From assembly GCF_014850975.1 (NCBI RefSeq), contig NZ_JACXST010000003.1, forward strand, positions 744,001-808,000: DNA of 64,000 nt, written 5' to 3'. Each line of letters opens with the position of its first letter. Position 1 is the stretch's first letter. The notes beneath the pieces are model-generated. The model was not told where the DNA came from and did not search any database. It saw only the letters and a list, made by a program, of their open reading frames with translations. The position numbers and the translations under genes are program-made. The DNA comes from Methylomonas fluvii. GTDB lineage: Bacteria; Pseudomonadota; Gammaproteobacteria; Methylococcales; Methylomonadaceae. Positions 52,669-61,833 of this stretch are shown one piece after another.

Positions 52669-52978
52669 ATAGCCTCCTGAGGTATGGTGGGTTATCGTGG
52701 TTTTATGAATCCCTGTCTTGGCAGCATTAGCGCCAATGACCGTGGGACAAATGGTAAGAAAACCACAAAGCGATTGAAAACGATATAAACAGAAATATAT
52801 ATCTGTTAATTGGATATATGCGTTGACGAATAGTTGCTCTCCCATCCCGGCTGCAACCGCCGATATTCGTCTATTTGTTATCTTAAAAAAAGATTATCAA
52901 TTCAATTTATATCATTTCCGTTGGCATTTAAGATTCTCTATCCTGTCAGCACCTACTGACTGTTTCCAGAGAAACGCA
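52669..52978. promoter_or_regulatory. Divergent control region between yezD-like and cysT genes
   Basis: The 310-base region is A/T-rich and gene-free. It contains a 20-base near-perfect palindrome (52788-52807, described separately) and an ATCTT...AAGAT dyad near 52881-52896. CysB-type activators bind degenerate A/T-rich sites around -35 of sulfur genes, so this is the expected place, but I cannot define a CysB box. Confidence 0.5.
52788..52807. promoter_or_regulatory. Near-perfect 20-bp palindrome, candidate operator
   Basis: AACAGA and TCTGTT flank an A/T core so that nine of ten base pairs match. It lies roughly 120 bases upstream of the yezD-like start and 170 upstream of cysT. No regulator can be named from sequence alone. 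Confidence 0.45.
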
Positions 52979-53806
52979 ATGACCCAAAGCAATATCATGC
53001 CGGGCTTTCGACCGGCGCTGGCCTACACCTTGTTCTATCTCGGACTGGTGGTACTGATCCCCTTGAGCACCCTGGTATTTAAGAGCTTGCAACTGGGTTG
53101 GGGCGAGTATCTGGACATCATTACCAATAACCGGGTGGTATCGTCGTTCCGGGTCAGCTTTGGTACGTCGCTGATCGCTGCACTGGTGGCGGGCGTATTC
53201 GGATTTGTCATCGCCTGGGTGTTGGTACGTTATCCCTTTCCCGGCAAGCGCTTTTTGGATGCTTTAATTGATCTACCGTTTGCCTTACCAACAGCAGTGG
53301 CCGGCGTCATCCTGGCGACCATCTTTCAGCCCAGCGGCATGCTGGGTAAATGGTTGATGAGTTCATTGGGTGTGCAAGTGGCTTACAAACCATTAGGGAT
53401 TGTGGTGGCATTGATTTTTATCGGTATCCCCTTCGTGGTGCGAACCGTCGAACCGGTGTTGCAAGAATTCGACACCACCATGGAAGAAGCCGCATCCAGT
53501 CTGGGCGCTACTCGCTTGCAAGTGTTTGCCCAGGTGATCTTTCCCAATATTTTTCCGGCGCTGTTGACCGGCGTATCGCTGGCGTTTGCCCGCGGCGTGG
53601 GTGAGTACGGTTCGGTGATTTTTATCGCCGGCAATCTGCCTTACGTCTCGGAAATCGTCCCGCTATTGATCATTACCAAACTGGAACAGTACCAATACGC
53701 TGGCGCTACCGCGATTGCCTTGACGATGCTGCTGGTGTCTTTCCTGTTGCTGTTGTTCGTTAACTTATTACAACTCTGGGCGCGCCGCCGCTCCGGGCAA
53801 ATTTAG
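52979..53806 (+). CDS. cysT: Sulfate/thiosulfate ABC permease subunit CysT (CysU)
   Basis: A 275-residue inner-membrane permease with six membrane spans. I start it at 52979 (MTQSNIMPGFRPALAYTLFY). The EAA loop EEAASSLGATRLQVFAQVIF then PNIFPALLTG is typical. It pairs with CysW to carry sulfate or thiosulfate inward. No periplasmic binding protein (Sbp/CysP) gene is linked in the window. Confidence 0.92.
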   Translation: MTQSNIMPGFRPALAYTLFYLGLVVLIPLSTLVFKSLQLGWGEYLDIITNNRVVSSFRVSFGTSLIAALVAGVFGFVIAWVLVRYPFPGKRFLDALIDLPFALPTAVAGVILATIFQPSGMLGKWLMSSLGVQVAYKPLGIVVALIFIGIPFVVRTVEPVLQEFDTTMEEAASSLGATRLQVFAQVIFPNIFPALLTGVSLAFARGVGEYGSVIFIAGNLPYVSEIVPLLIITKLEQYQYAGATAIALTMLLVSFLLLLFVNLLQLWARRRSGQI

Positions 53807-53814
53807 GAGGCATC

Positions 53815-54678
53815 ATGCACGCCAATGTTCATGTGATTAGCGACGCCACCGGCCAAGCACACTTCAAAGCACTGCACGACCCGTTTTGGGTACGCTGGAG
53901 CCTGGTCGGCGTCGCGGTAGGTTTTATTGTGTTGTTTCTCTGTGTCCCGCTGGGTTTGGTCTTATATCAGGCGTTCTCCAAAGGTTGGCAAGCCTATTGG
54001 ACGGCGCTGGCACAACCGGATGCCATCGCCGCGATGCAATTGACCTTGGTGGTGGCATTGATAACGGTCCCACTGAATACCGTATTCGGTATCGCCGCCG
54101 CCTGGGCCATCACCCGTTTCGAGTTTTGGGGCAAAAGCTTGTTGACCACCTTGATCGATCTGCCCTTCTCGGTATCGCCGGTTATTTCGGGACTGATTTT
54201 TGTGCTGATGTTTGGCGCTCAAGGCTGGTTCGGACATTGGTTTTCCGCGCATGACCTCAAGATCATTTTCGCGGTACCTGGCATCGTGCTGGCCACCCTC
54301 TTTATTACCTTCCCCTTTGTGGCGCGGGAACTGATTCCGCTGATGCAGGAAATGGGCAGCGAGGAAGAAGAAGCGGCGCTATCGCTGGGTGCCAGTGGTT
54401 GGCAGACCTTCTTTAAAGTGACCTTACCCAATATCAAATGGGCTTTGCTGTACGGCGTCTTGCTCTGCAATGCCCGGGCGATGGGCGAATTCGGCGCGGT
54501 GTCGGTGGTGTCCGGCCATATTCGCGGCGTGACCAATACCCTGCCGCTGCATGTGGAAGTCAGTTACAACGATTACGACGTGATCGGGGCGTTTTCCAGT
54601 GCCTCGATTTTGGCTTCCCTGGCCATCGTCACGCTGGTTTTGAAAAGCTTTTTGGAATGGAAACAGGCCCGTACCTGA
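53815..54678 (+). CDS. cysW: Sulfate/thiosulfate ABC permease subunit CysW
   Basis: A 287-residue permease. The pattern LSLGASGWQTFFKVTLPNIK and the late segment GEFGAVSVVSGHIRGVTNTL, then PLHVEVSYNDYD, are diagnostic for CysW. It follows cysT by eight bases behind a TTTAGGAGG ribosome site, so the two are co-expressed. Confidence 0.93.
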   Translation: MHANVHVISDATGQAHFKALHDPFWVRWSLVGVAVGFIVLFLCVPLGLVLYQAFSKGWQAYWTALAQPDAIAAMQLTLVVALITVPLNTVFGIAAAWAITRFEFWGKSLLTTLIDLPFSVSPVISGLIFVLMFGAQGWFGHWFSAHDLKIIFAVPGIVLATLFITFPFVARELIPLMQEMGSEEEEAALSLGASGWQTFFKVTLPNIKWALLYGVLLCNARAMGEFGAVSVVSGHIRGVTNTLPLHVEVSYNDYDVIGAFSSASILASLAIVTLVLKSFLEWKQART

Positions 54679-54742
54679 AGACGAAAGGCGAAAAACCCCA
54701 GGCGTTCTATCGTCCGATTAACATCCGTTATGAGATAAACAC

Positions 54743-55786
54743 ATGAGTATTCTGCTAAACAACATCAGCAAAAATTTCGGCAAATTTGCCGCCTTGTACG
54801 ACGTCAGCCTGGAAATTCCGGAAGGCGAACTAGTAGCCCTATTGGGCCCATCAGGCTGCGGCAAAACCACCTTGTTACGGATCATCGCCGGTCTGGAAAC
54901 CCCGGATTTCGGCCGGGTGCTGCTCAGCGGCGAAGACAAGACCGAGCAACATGTCAGCCGGCGCGGCATTGGCTTTGTGTTTCAGCATTACGCCTTGTTC
55001 CGGCACATGACGGTGTTCGACAACATCGCTTTCGGTTTGCGGGTCAAGCCGCGCAAAGAACGGCCTACCGAAGCCTTTATCAGCAAAAAAGTCCACGCCT
55101 TGTTGGAGTTGGTGCAACTGGATTGGTTGGCGGATCGGTTTCCGGATCAATTGTCGGGCGGACAGCGGCAGCGGATAGCTTTAGCTAGAGCCCTGGCGGT
55201 GGAACCCAGCGTATTGTTACTGGACGAACCGTTCGGCGCGTTGGACGCCAGTGTGCGTAAAGATCTGCGGCAATGGCTGCGGAATCTGCATCAGGAGTTG
55301 CATGTTACCAGTATCTTTGTCACTCACGATCAGGAAGAAGCCATGGAAGTGGCCAGCCAGGTGGTGGTATTGAATCAAGGCCGTATCGAACAACAAGGCG
55401 CGCCGGCGGAGATTTACGATCATCCGGCCAATGCCTTTGTCTCCAAGTTCATCGGCCAAACCAATATCTTTGACCTGTCGGAAACCGAGAGCAACTGGCT
55501 GCAACGGGCGGGGATTCTGGCGGAAAAGCCGCAAGGGATCTTTGCGCATGTGCGTCCGCATCATATCGAAATCGTTAAGGCCGAAGAGGCTTCCGGCTCG
55601 CCGGTGACTTTGAAAGACTGGCAACATCTGGGGGCAACTATTCGGGTTGAGCTGTTCAACCCGCAGCACAACGGTTCCGGTGCGACGCTGTTTGCGGAGA
55701 TGCCCAACGAACGCTTCAAACAACTGAATTTAAACAAAGGTGACCGCGTGGCGGTACATATCAAACAAGCGCATTGGTTTAATTGA
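54743..55786 (+). CDS. cysA: Sulfate/thiosulfate ABC transporter ATPase CysA
   Basis: A 347-residue ATPase. Walker A is GPSGCGKTT, the signature [16 protein letters not shown], Walker [12 protein letters not shown] and the switch VTHDQEEA. The C-terminal 100 residues carry the TOBE-like regulatory domain ([14 protein letters not shown]). It lies 64 bases after cysW. With CysT and CysW it completes the membrane part of the sulfate importer. Confidence 0.93.
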   Translation: MSILLNNISKNFGKFAALYDVSLEIPEGELVALLGPSGCGKTTLLRIIAGLETPDFGRVLLSGEDKTEQHVSRRGIGFVFQHYALFRHMTVFDNIAFGLRVKPRKERPTEAFISKKVHALLELVQLDWLADRFPDQLSGGQRQRIALARALAVEPSVLLLDEPFGALDASVRKDLRQWLRNLHQELHVTSIFVTHDQEEAMEVASQVVVLNQGRIEQQGAPAEIYDHPANAFVSKFIGQTNIFDLSETESNWLQRAGILAEKPQGIFAHVRPHHIEIVKAEEASGSPVTLKDWQHLGATIRVELFNPQHNGSGATLFAEMPNERFKQLNLNKGDRVAVHIKQAHWFN

Positions 55787-55894
55787 CAGCACCCCCTCAT
55801 AACTCGGGCTATGCCAAACATAGTCCGGATCCGGGATTTGACCCGGTTCGTGATTGTTGCCCCATCGCTCAAATCACCCCATGGAAAGACCGAT

Positions 55895-56797
55895 ATGAAT
55901 CTAAATCAGCTGGAATTATTGCGCGTCCTGAAGGACACCCAGTTCAACCAATCCAAAGCCGCGGAAATCATGCATGTGGTGCAGTCGGCCGCCAGTCGGC
56001 AGTTACAATTATTGGAAGAGGAGTTGGGCTCGCCGCTCTACGAACGCCACGGCAAAAAACTGCTGGGTTTGACACCACTGGGCGAACAAGTGATGGAGCA
56101 GGTAGACAGGATCAATCAAGCCAAAAAGAACATCCTGTCGATAGCCGACGACTTTCGGGAGAATCGCAACGGCGCCTTACATATCGCCACTACCCATACC
56201 CAAGCCAAATACTTGCTGCCGGAACCGGTACAGAAGTTTCGGGAGAAATACCCGGGCATCACCATTTACATGGTGCAATCGTCGCCGCAAGAACTAATCG
56301 AGCAACTGCATCAACACCGCGCCGACATCGCCATCTGCACCGAAAAGCTGGACGAAGACGAGAAATTGGTCGTCAAATCTTGCTACGAATGGCAGCACAT
56401 TGCGGTGGTGCCGCGCCATCATCCTTTAGCACACGGCGATGTGTCACTGGGCCGGCTGGCCGCATTCCCGATTTTGACGTACTCGCAAGGCTATACCGGC
56501 CGCTCGACCATCGAAAAAGCCTTTAAAAATGCTGGCAAGGAACTGGACATCACCCTGTCCGCCGCCGATTCGGACATTATCAAAACCTATGTCAGGCTGG
56601 GCTTGGGGGTGGGTATCATCGCCGGCACGTCGTATGAAGCCCGCACCGACAACGATCTGGTCGTCCGCGATTTATCGCACCTGATCCCAAGATCGGTCAC
56701 AAAAATCGCCTATTTGAAGCAATTGTATTTGCCGACGTATTTGCAATATTTCATTAACGAGCTGCTTGCCAAAGCCGGTAAGGAGCATGAATATTAA
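55895..56797 (+). CDS. cysB: LysR-family sulfur regulator (CysB-like)
   Basis: A 300-residue LysR regulator starting MNLNQLELLRVLKDTQFNQS. The helix-turn-helix (QSKAAEIMHVVQSAASRQLQ) and the co-inducer domain with GALHIATTHTQAKYLLP are those of the CysB/Cbl group, where the TTHTQ segment binds the acetylserine or sulfate ligand. It would activate cysTWA and cysteine-synthesis genes when reduced sulfur is short. It is co-directional with cysA at 108 bases distance. A Cbl-like role is the alternative. Confidence 0.88.
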   Translation: MNLNQLELLRVLKDTQFNQSKAAEIMHVVQSAASRQLQLLEEELGSPLYERHGKKLLGLTPLGEQVMEQVDRINQAKKNILSIADDFRENRNGALHIATTHTQAKYLLPEPVQKFREKYPGITIYMVQSSPQELIEQLHQHRADIAICTEKLDEDEKLVVKSCYEWQHIAVVPRHHPLAHGDVSLGRLAAFPILTYSQGYTGRSTIEKAFKNAGKELDITLSAADSDIIKTYVRLGLGVGIIAGTSYEARTDNDLVVRDLSHLIPRSVTKIAYLKQLYLPTYLQYFINELLAKAGKEHEY

Positions 56798-57129
56798 AAT
56801 CCGGCAGAAATTTCGGTTTTGATTTGCTTATTTATCATAAGAACCGCCATAAAAATTTCGACTTTGCGATGCTTCACGCAAAAACAAAGACTTACAAACA
56901 TCCCAACCACCGCAGCAAGCTTGTTGCACCGAGGTAAATCATATTTTTAGATTTACATATTACAAATAAGCATTATCGAAAACTGAGCGATCAGCCCTTG
57001 TGTTGACAGGCTCTGTTCAAACCCAGTACCGTAATTAAAACGCTGACCGGACCACCGGAAGCCAGTACGCCTTCGCCGGCTGCTGGCTTTTTTTTGGCCC
57101 GCAGAAAATCAAAAGGGAGCAACATCGCC
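56798..57129. other. Intergenic leader upstream of cysK with a TTGACA box and a terminator
   Basis: The 330 bases between cysB and cysK contain no supported gene. The first 200 bases are A/T-rich. A TTGACA box at 57003-57008 has a weak -10 (TACCGT) 18 bases downstream. An intrinsic terminator-like hairpin follows at 57060-57095, in front of the cysK ribosome site. Confidence 0.5.
57060..57095 (+). terminator. Intrinsic terminator or attenuator in the cysK leader
   Basis: AGCCAG (57060-57065) and CTGGCT (57083-57088) form a perfect stem and run straight into eight T residues (57088-57095). The cysK ATG is only 35 bases beyond. A terminator in this place suggests attenuation of cysK-cysE or the end of a short leader RNA. 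Confidence 0.65.
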
Positions 57130-58107
57130 ATGACGCATTGGTATCCAGACAACTCGCAATCCATTGGCAAAACACCGCTGGTTAGACTAAATCGCATCAC
57201 CGACGGCGCACCAGTAACATTGCTGGCCAAGGTCGAAGGCCGAAACCCCGCCTACTCCGTGAAATGCCGGATTGGCGCGGCCATGATTAACGACGCCCAG
57301 CAACGCGGCCTGCTACCCAACGGCAAAGAACTGATAGAACCAACCAGCGGCAATACCGGCATCGCCCTGGCCTTCGTGGCTGCCGCACGCGGGATTCCAC
57401 TGACCCTGACCATGCCGGAAACCATGAGTTTGGAACGGCGCAAATTATTGGTGGCGTACGGCGCCAAATTGGTCCTCACCGAAGGCGCCAAGGGTATGAA
57501 AGGCGCCATAGCCAAAGCCGAAGAAATTGCCGCGTCCGATCCAGACCGCTATGTGTTGTTACAACAATTTAAAAACCCCGCTAACCCCAGCATCCACGAA
57601 CTCACGACTGGCCCGGAAATATGGACTGACTGCGACGGTGCCATCGACATTTTGGTGTCCGGCGTCGGCACCGGCGGCACCATTACCGGCGTATCGCGCT
57701 ATATCAAATTCAAGCAGCGCAAACCGATCATTTCGGTGGCGGTAGAACCCGAAGCCAGTCCAATCTTGACGCAGTTTCGAGCCGGCGAACCGCTGCAGCC
57801 GGCGCCGCACAAAATCCAAGGCATTGGCGCCGGTTTTGTGCCGGAAGTACTGGACTTATCCCTGGTTGACGAAATCGCTTTGGTGAGTAACGACGATGCG
57901 ATCGCCTACTCTCGCCGTCTAGCCCGCGAGGAAGGGATTCTGGCGGGTATCTCCTGCGGCGCAGCGGTGGCTGCGGCGGTGCGGGTTGCCAAGCGTTCGG
58001 AACACGAAGGCAAAACCATCGTGGTCATCTTGCCGGACTCCGGCGAGCGGTATTTAAGCTCAGCACTGTTTGAAGGCCTGTTCGACCCACAAGGTGTAGC
58101 GCTATGA
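57130..58107 (+). CDS. cysK: Cysteine synthase A (O-acetylserine sulfhydrylase)
   Basis: A 325-residue PLP enzyme that makes cysteine from O-acetylserine and sulfide in the cytosol. The PLP Lys is Lys45 in [12 protein letters not shown], the substrate loop [12 protein letters not shown] and the PLP phosphate loop [14 protein letters not shown] are intact. The start at 57130 has a GGGAG ribosome site. It overlaps the serine acetyltransferase gene by four bases, so the two subunits of the cysteine synthase complex are made together. The homologue beside the cyanobacterial encapsulin SrpI is called SrpG. Confidence 0.93.
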   Translation: MTHWYPDNSQSIGKTPLVRLNRITDGAPVTLLAKVEGRNPAYSVKCRIGAAMINDAQQRGLLPNGKELIEPTSGNTGIALAFVAAARGIPLTLTMPETMSLERRKLLVAYGAKLVLTEGAKGMKGAIAKAEEIAASDPDRYVLLQQFKNPANPSIHELTTGPEIWTDCDGAIDILVSGVGTGGTITGVSRYIKFKQRKPIISVAVEPEASPILTQFRAGEPLQPAPHKIQGIGAGFVPEVLDLSLVDEIALVSNDDAIAYSRRLAREEGILAGISCGAAVAAAVRVAKRSEHEGKTIVVILPDSGERYLSSALFEGLFDPQGVAL

Positions 58108-59033
58108 CCTCAAGCGAACACGGCCAACGCTGGGAAATCGATGCACTGGTCGCCAAACTGCGTGAACTGCGCCTGCAATCCCTGGAAAGCCGCCAGCGCC
58201 GCGAACATCCGCCCAAATTGCCTTCGCGCAAGGTGTTGAGCCAAATCGTCGACAATCTCGGCGCAGCGCTTTTCCCCAATCGGCTGGGGATGCCGGATCT
58301 CACCGACGAAGGTATCGATTATTTCGTCGGCCATACCCTGGATAGTCTGCTACGGCAATTGCAACGGCAAATCGGTCTGGAATTGCAATTCGTTGCCGAA
58401 CAGCAAGGCCTTTCCCTGGACACCTACAGCCAGGCCACCGAGATCACTCGACAATTTGCTGCCCAACTGCCTGCTGTGCGGCAATTGATCGACACCGACA
58501 TTCAAGCCGCTTACGAAGGCGACCCCGCCGCGCGTTGTGCAGACGAGGTCTTGGTTTGCTATCCGGGCATTACCGCCGTGATTCATCACCGGCTGGCGCA
58601 TGTGCTCTACGAATTAGGTTTGCCGCTGGTGGCACGCGTGATTAGCGAGGTCGCGCATTCCGCCACCGGTATCGACATCCATCCTGGCGCGCAAATCGGC
58701 GAAAGCTTTTTTATCGATCACGGCACCGGCGTGGTAATCGGCGAAACCGCAGTTATTGGCCGCAGAGTGCGCTTATATCAAGCGGTCACGCTGGGCGCCA
58801 AACGCTTTGACAAGGACGACAACGGCATTCTGGTCAAGGGTAACGCCCGCCACCCCATCGTCGAAGACGACGTGGTGATTTACGCCGGCGCCACTATTTT
58901 GGGCCGCATCACCATAGGCCGGGGTTCGACGATAGGCGGTAACGTCTGGTTAACCCACAGCGTGCCGCCCGATAGTCTGGTCAGCCAGGGCCAGAATCGG
59001 ACCGAAGTATTTGCCGGCGGCGGCGGGATTTAG
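58104..59033 (+). CDS. cysE: Serine O-acetyltransferase (CysE/SrpH/EpsC type)
   Basis: A 309-residue enzyme that makes O-acetylserine. The N-terminal helical region (about 1-180) precedes a left-handed beta-helix with hexapeptide repeats ([40 protein letters not shown], then [16 protein letters not shown]). The catalytic His is in the IDHGTG segment. It is longer than E. coli CysE at the N-terminus, as in SrpH. The C-terminus is Gly-rich and ends in Ile, which could fit the CysK active site. Confidence 0.92.
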   Translation: MTSSEHGQRWEIDALVAKLRELRLQSLESRQRREHPPKLPSRKVLSQIVDNLGAALFPNRLGMPDLTDEGIDYFVGHTLDSLLRQLQRQIGLELQFVAEQQGLSLDTYSQATEITRQFAAQLPAVRQLIDTDIQAAYEGDPAARCADEVLVCYPGITAVIHHRLAHVLYELGLPLVARVISEVAHSATGIDIHPGAQIGESFFIDHGTGVVIGETAVIGRRVRLYQAVTLGAKRFDKDDNGILVKGNARHPIVEDDVVIYAGATILGRITIGRGSTIGGNVWLTHSVPPDSLVSQGQNRTEVFAGGGGI

Positions 59034-59134
59034 CATGCAAACACAACGCGAATATTTTTTAAACCAGCATTTAACTAATTCATAACAAAAACACACAGTT
59101 AACAAACCACCCCACTCAATAAAGGAAAATCACC

Positions 59135-60052
59135 ATGTCAGACATTCATCAAGCCCATACCGCATTAGGCGACGTCGCTGCGCGCACCTTATCCAACGCC
59201 ACCAAAACCGTGCCCATGATGGGTACCATCACCCCGCGCTGGCTAGTGCATTTGATGCACTGGGTGCCGGTCGAGGCAGGTATTTACAGGGTCAACAAAG
59301 TCAAAAGCGAAACCAGCATCGCCGTTGATTGTTCCAGCCTGGATGAAAGAGTGCTGCCGCAAACCTTTGTCGATTACGAAGAATGGGGCCGCGAATACCG
59401 CTTGAACGCGGTCAATACCGTGTTGGATGTTCACACCCGCGTCGCTGATTTGTACAGCAGCCCATACAACCAAATCCACGAACAGTTGCGTTTGACCATC
59501 GAAACCGTCAAAGAACGTCAAGAAAGCGAGCTGATCAATAACACCGAATACGGCTTGTTAAACAACGTCGCACCTGCGCAAAAAGTGCAAACCCGCAAAG
59601 GCTCGCCAACCCCGGACGACCTGGACGAGTTGATTGCCAGAGTCTGGAAAGAGCCCGCTTTCTTCCTGGCCCACCCACGCGCCATCGCCGCGTTCGGCCG
59701 CGAAGCCACTCGCCGCGGTACACCACCACCAACCATTTCCATGTTCGGTTCGCAATTTTTGACTTGGCGCGGCCTGCCTTTGATTCCGACCGACAAATTG
59801 AAAATCACCAACGGTAAAACTAATATCCTGTTGTTGCGCACCGGCGAAAGCCGTCAAGGCGTGGTCGGATTGTATCAACCCAATTTGACCGACGAACTGA
59901 GCATGGGCCTGTCCGTGCGTTTCATGGGCATCAACCACAAGGCTATCGCGTCCTACCTAGTATCCTTGTATTGCTCGCTGGCTGTGTTGACCGAAGATGC
60001 CATCGGCGTATTGGAGAATGTCGAAATAGGCAACTACTATGACTACCAATAA
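59135..60052 (+). CDS. Family 2A encapsulin shell protein (SrpI-like)
   Basis: A 305-residue HK97-fold shell protein. Family 2A features are the N-terminal arm (HTALGDVAARTLSNATKTVP then MMGTITPRWLVHLMHWVPVE), the segment RIAAFG-like AHPRAIAAFGREATRRGTPP and the late QGVVGLYQPNLTDELSMGLS. It has no phage partners and no cNMP-binding insert, so it is 2A rather than 2B or a capsid protein. It would assemble a closed icosahedral compartment around the desulfurase encoded next, whose gene overlaps by 14 bases. An AAAGGAAAA ribosome site and a 101-base upstream gap with TTAACT/AGTTAA repeats suggest its own control. Confidence 0.93.
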   Translation: MSDIHQAHTALGDVAARTLSNATKTVPMMGTITPRWLVHLMHWVPVEAGIYRVNKVKSETSIAVDCSSLDERVLPQTFVDYEEWGREYRLNAVNTVLDVHTRVADLYSSPYNQIHEQLRLTIETVKERQESELINNTEYGLLNNVAPAQKVQTRKGSPTPDDLDELIARVWKEPAFFLAHPRAIAAFGREATRRGTPPPTISMFGSQFLTWRGLPLIPTDKLKITNGKTNILLLRTGESRQGVVGLYQPNLTDELSMGLSVRFMGINHKAIASYLVSLYCSLAVLTEDAIGVLENVEIGNYYDYQ

Positions 60053-61682
60053 CAGTGACCTGGCTGGCCTGGCGCAGCAAGCGCTGAGCGGTGGCACGGT
60101 TCCCGATGGCTTACCGGACACCGCTGAATTGACGCGCTTGGCCAATCAGTTTTTCCGGGAAGTGCCTAATGGTGGCGAAGCCATCGATACCGCGCCGGTC
60201 TCGGCGGCAACTGCCGTACCTTTTAATAACGTCAGTTCCGGTTTCGACTCCCGGCCCGACATAGACGACACGGCTATTTCCGCCCTGGTGCAACGCAGTT
60301 TTGCCTTGCCCGGCACAGCGGATTTGCAAACGGCCCTTGCCACACCGTTTGGTAAAACTCAGCCCACAACGCCCAGCGCTTCATCGTTTTATTTTTTAAA
60401 CGACGTATCGGCATTGGCTCGTGCGGCGCAAATACCGGGTTTAGGCTCTGCGCATCCGCCGTTTGACGTGCATGCTGTGCGGCGAGACTTTCCAATTTTG
60501 CAAGAGCGGGTAAATGGTTATCCGCTGGCCTGGCTGGATAACGCCGCTACCACGCAAAAGCCGCAGGTGGTGATTGATCGGATTTCCGAGTTTTATCAGC
60601 ACGAAAACTCCAACATTCACCGGGCCGCGCATGAATTGGCGGCACGTGCGACCGATGCTTATGAAGGCGCACGACAAATCGTCGCGCGTTTTATCAATGC
60701 CTCGTCCGCCGATGAAGTGGTCTTCGTACGTGGCGCCACCGAAGCCATCAACATGGTTGCCAAAAGTTGGGGTAAGCAAAACATTGGTGCGGGCGACGAA
60801 ATTGTCATCAGCTGGCTGGAACATCACGCCAACATCGTGCCCTGGCAGCAACTGTGCGCGGAAACCGGTGCGGTACTCCGAGTTATCCCGGTCGATGATA
60901 ACGGGCAAGTGATTTTGTCCGAGTATCAAAAACTGCTGAATGCCAAAACCAAGCTGGTGTCGTTTACGCAGGTCTCCAATGCGTTGGGCACCGTCACGCC
61001 GGCGCAGGAAATGATCGAACTAGCCCACCGGGCCGGCGCTAAAGTGTTGCTGGACGGCGCGCAATCGGTGTCGCATTTGAAGGTTGATGTACAGGCTTTG
61101 GATTGCGATTGGTTGGCGTTTTCCGGTCACAAAATCTTCGGTCCGACCGGTATCGGCGTGCTGTACGGCAAGGCGGAAGTTCTGGAGGCTACCCAGCCTT
61201 GGCAAGGCGGCGGGAATATGATCGAAGACGTCACCTTCGAAAAAACCGTCTACCAACCGGCACCGGCCAAATTCGAAGCGGGCACCGGCAATATTGCCGA
61301 TGCGGTGGGCTTGGGTGCGGCGCTGGAATACCTGAACAAGATCGGTATCGAAAATGTAGCCCGCTACGAGCATGAACTGCTGGTTTACACCATGCATGCC
61401 TTGCAAGCCATACCGGGTCTGCGTTTGATCGGCACCGCGCCGGAAAAGACCAGCGTGGCATCGTTCGTGTTGGACGGTCATAGCACTCAAGATGTGGGTA
61501 AAGCCTTGAATGAGGCCGGCATCGCCGTGCGCTCTGGCCATCATTGCGCACAGCCCATTTTGCGCCGTTTTGGCTTGGAAAGTACCGTAAGACCCTCTTT
61601 GGCGTTTTATAACACTTACGAGGAAATCGATAGGTTATCGGCAGCCCTAAAACGGTTGCAGTGCACTTCTCGGCGGTTCTAG
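60039..61682 (+). CDS. Cysteine desulfurase with N-terminal encapsulin-targeting region (SufS-like)
   Basis: A 547-residue cargo enzyme. Residues 1-140 are Ala/Pro/Gly-rich and probably disordered, with short conserved-looking blocks (ELTRLANQFFREVP at 30-43, ISALVQRSFALPG at 80-92, ALARAAQIPGLG at 125-136) that would dock inside the shell. The SufS-type catalytic domain follows, with the PLP Lys365 in SGHKIFGPTGIG and the persulfide Cys503 in RSGHHCAQP. It removes sulfur from cysteine. In known family 2A systems this leads to sulfur stored in the shell. The gene overlaps the shell gene by 14 bases. Normal SufS is about 140 residues shorter. Confidence 0.93.
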   Translation: MTTNNSDLAGLAQQALSGGTVPDGLPDTAELTRLANQFFREVPNGGEAIDTAPVSAATAVPFNNVSSGFDSRPDIDDTAISALVQRSFALPGTADLQTALATPFGKTQPTTPSASSFYFLNDVSALARAAQIPGLGSAHPPFDVHAVRRDFPILQERVNGYPLAWLDNAATTQKPQVVIDRISEFYQHENSNIHRAAHELAARATDAYEGARQIVARFINASSADEVVFVRGATEAINMVAKSWGKQNIGAGDEIVISWLEHHANIVPWQQLCAETGAVLRVIPVDDNGQVILSEYQKLLNAKTKLVSFTQVSNALGTVTPAQEMIELAHRAGAKVLLDGAQSVSHLKVDVQALDCDWLAFSGHKIFGPTGIGVLYGKAEVLEATQPWQGGGNMIEDVTFEKTVYQPAPAKFEAGTGNIADAVGLGAALEYLNKIGIENVARYEHELLVYTMHALQAIPGLRLIGTAPEKTSVASFVLDGHSTQDVGKALNEAGIAVRSGHHCAQPILRRFGLESTVRPSLAFYNTYEEIDRLSAALKRLQCTSRRF

Positions 61683-61690
61683 CCTAACAT

Positions 61691-61724
61691 TTTGAGGTCA
61701 AGGGCATACAGTCTTGACCTCAAA
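61691..61724 (+). terminator. Terminator hairpin after the encapsulin operon
   Basis: TTTGAGGTCAAG (61691-61702) and CTTGACCTCAAA (61713-61724) form a perfect twelve-base stem with a ten-base loop, nine bases after the desulfurase stop. There is no long T-run. Confidence 0.7.
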
Positions 61725-61833
61725 TACTCGCGCTGGACATGCCAAACTATTTTTAGAAGTATTTTCAACGCGAGGAAGTAGGAATAAAGCCGCTATAAAA
61801 CCATCTTGGTTCTAGGCCTTGTATCTGAGGGTA

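Noticed and set aside
53886-54254. Plus-strand alternative frame within cysW
   Set aside because: It overlaps cysW entirely in another frame; the cysW product has the conserved family motifs.
59135-60052. HK97-fold shell gene as a stray phage major capsid gene
   Set aside because: It is 43 kb from the prophage, has no protease, portal or tail gene beside it, and is fused by overlap to a desulfurase cargo gene typical of family 2A encapsulins.
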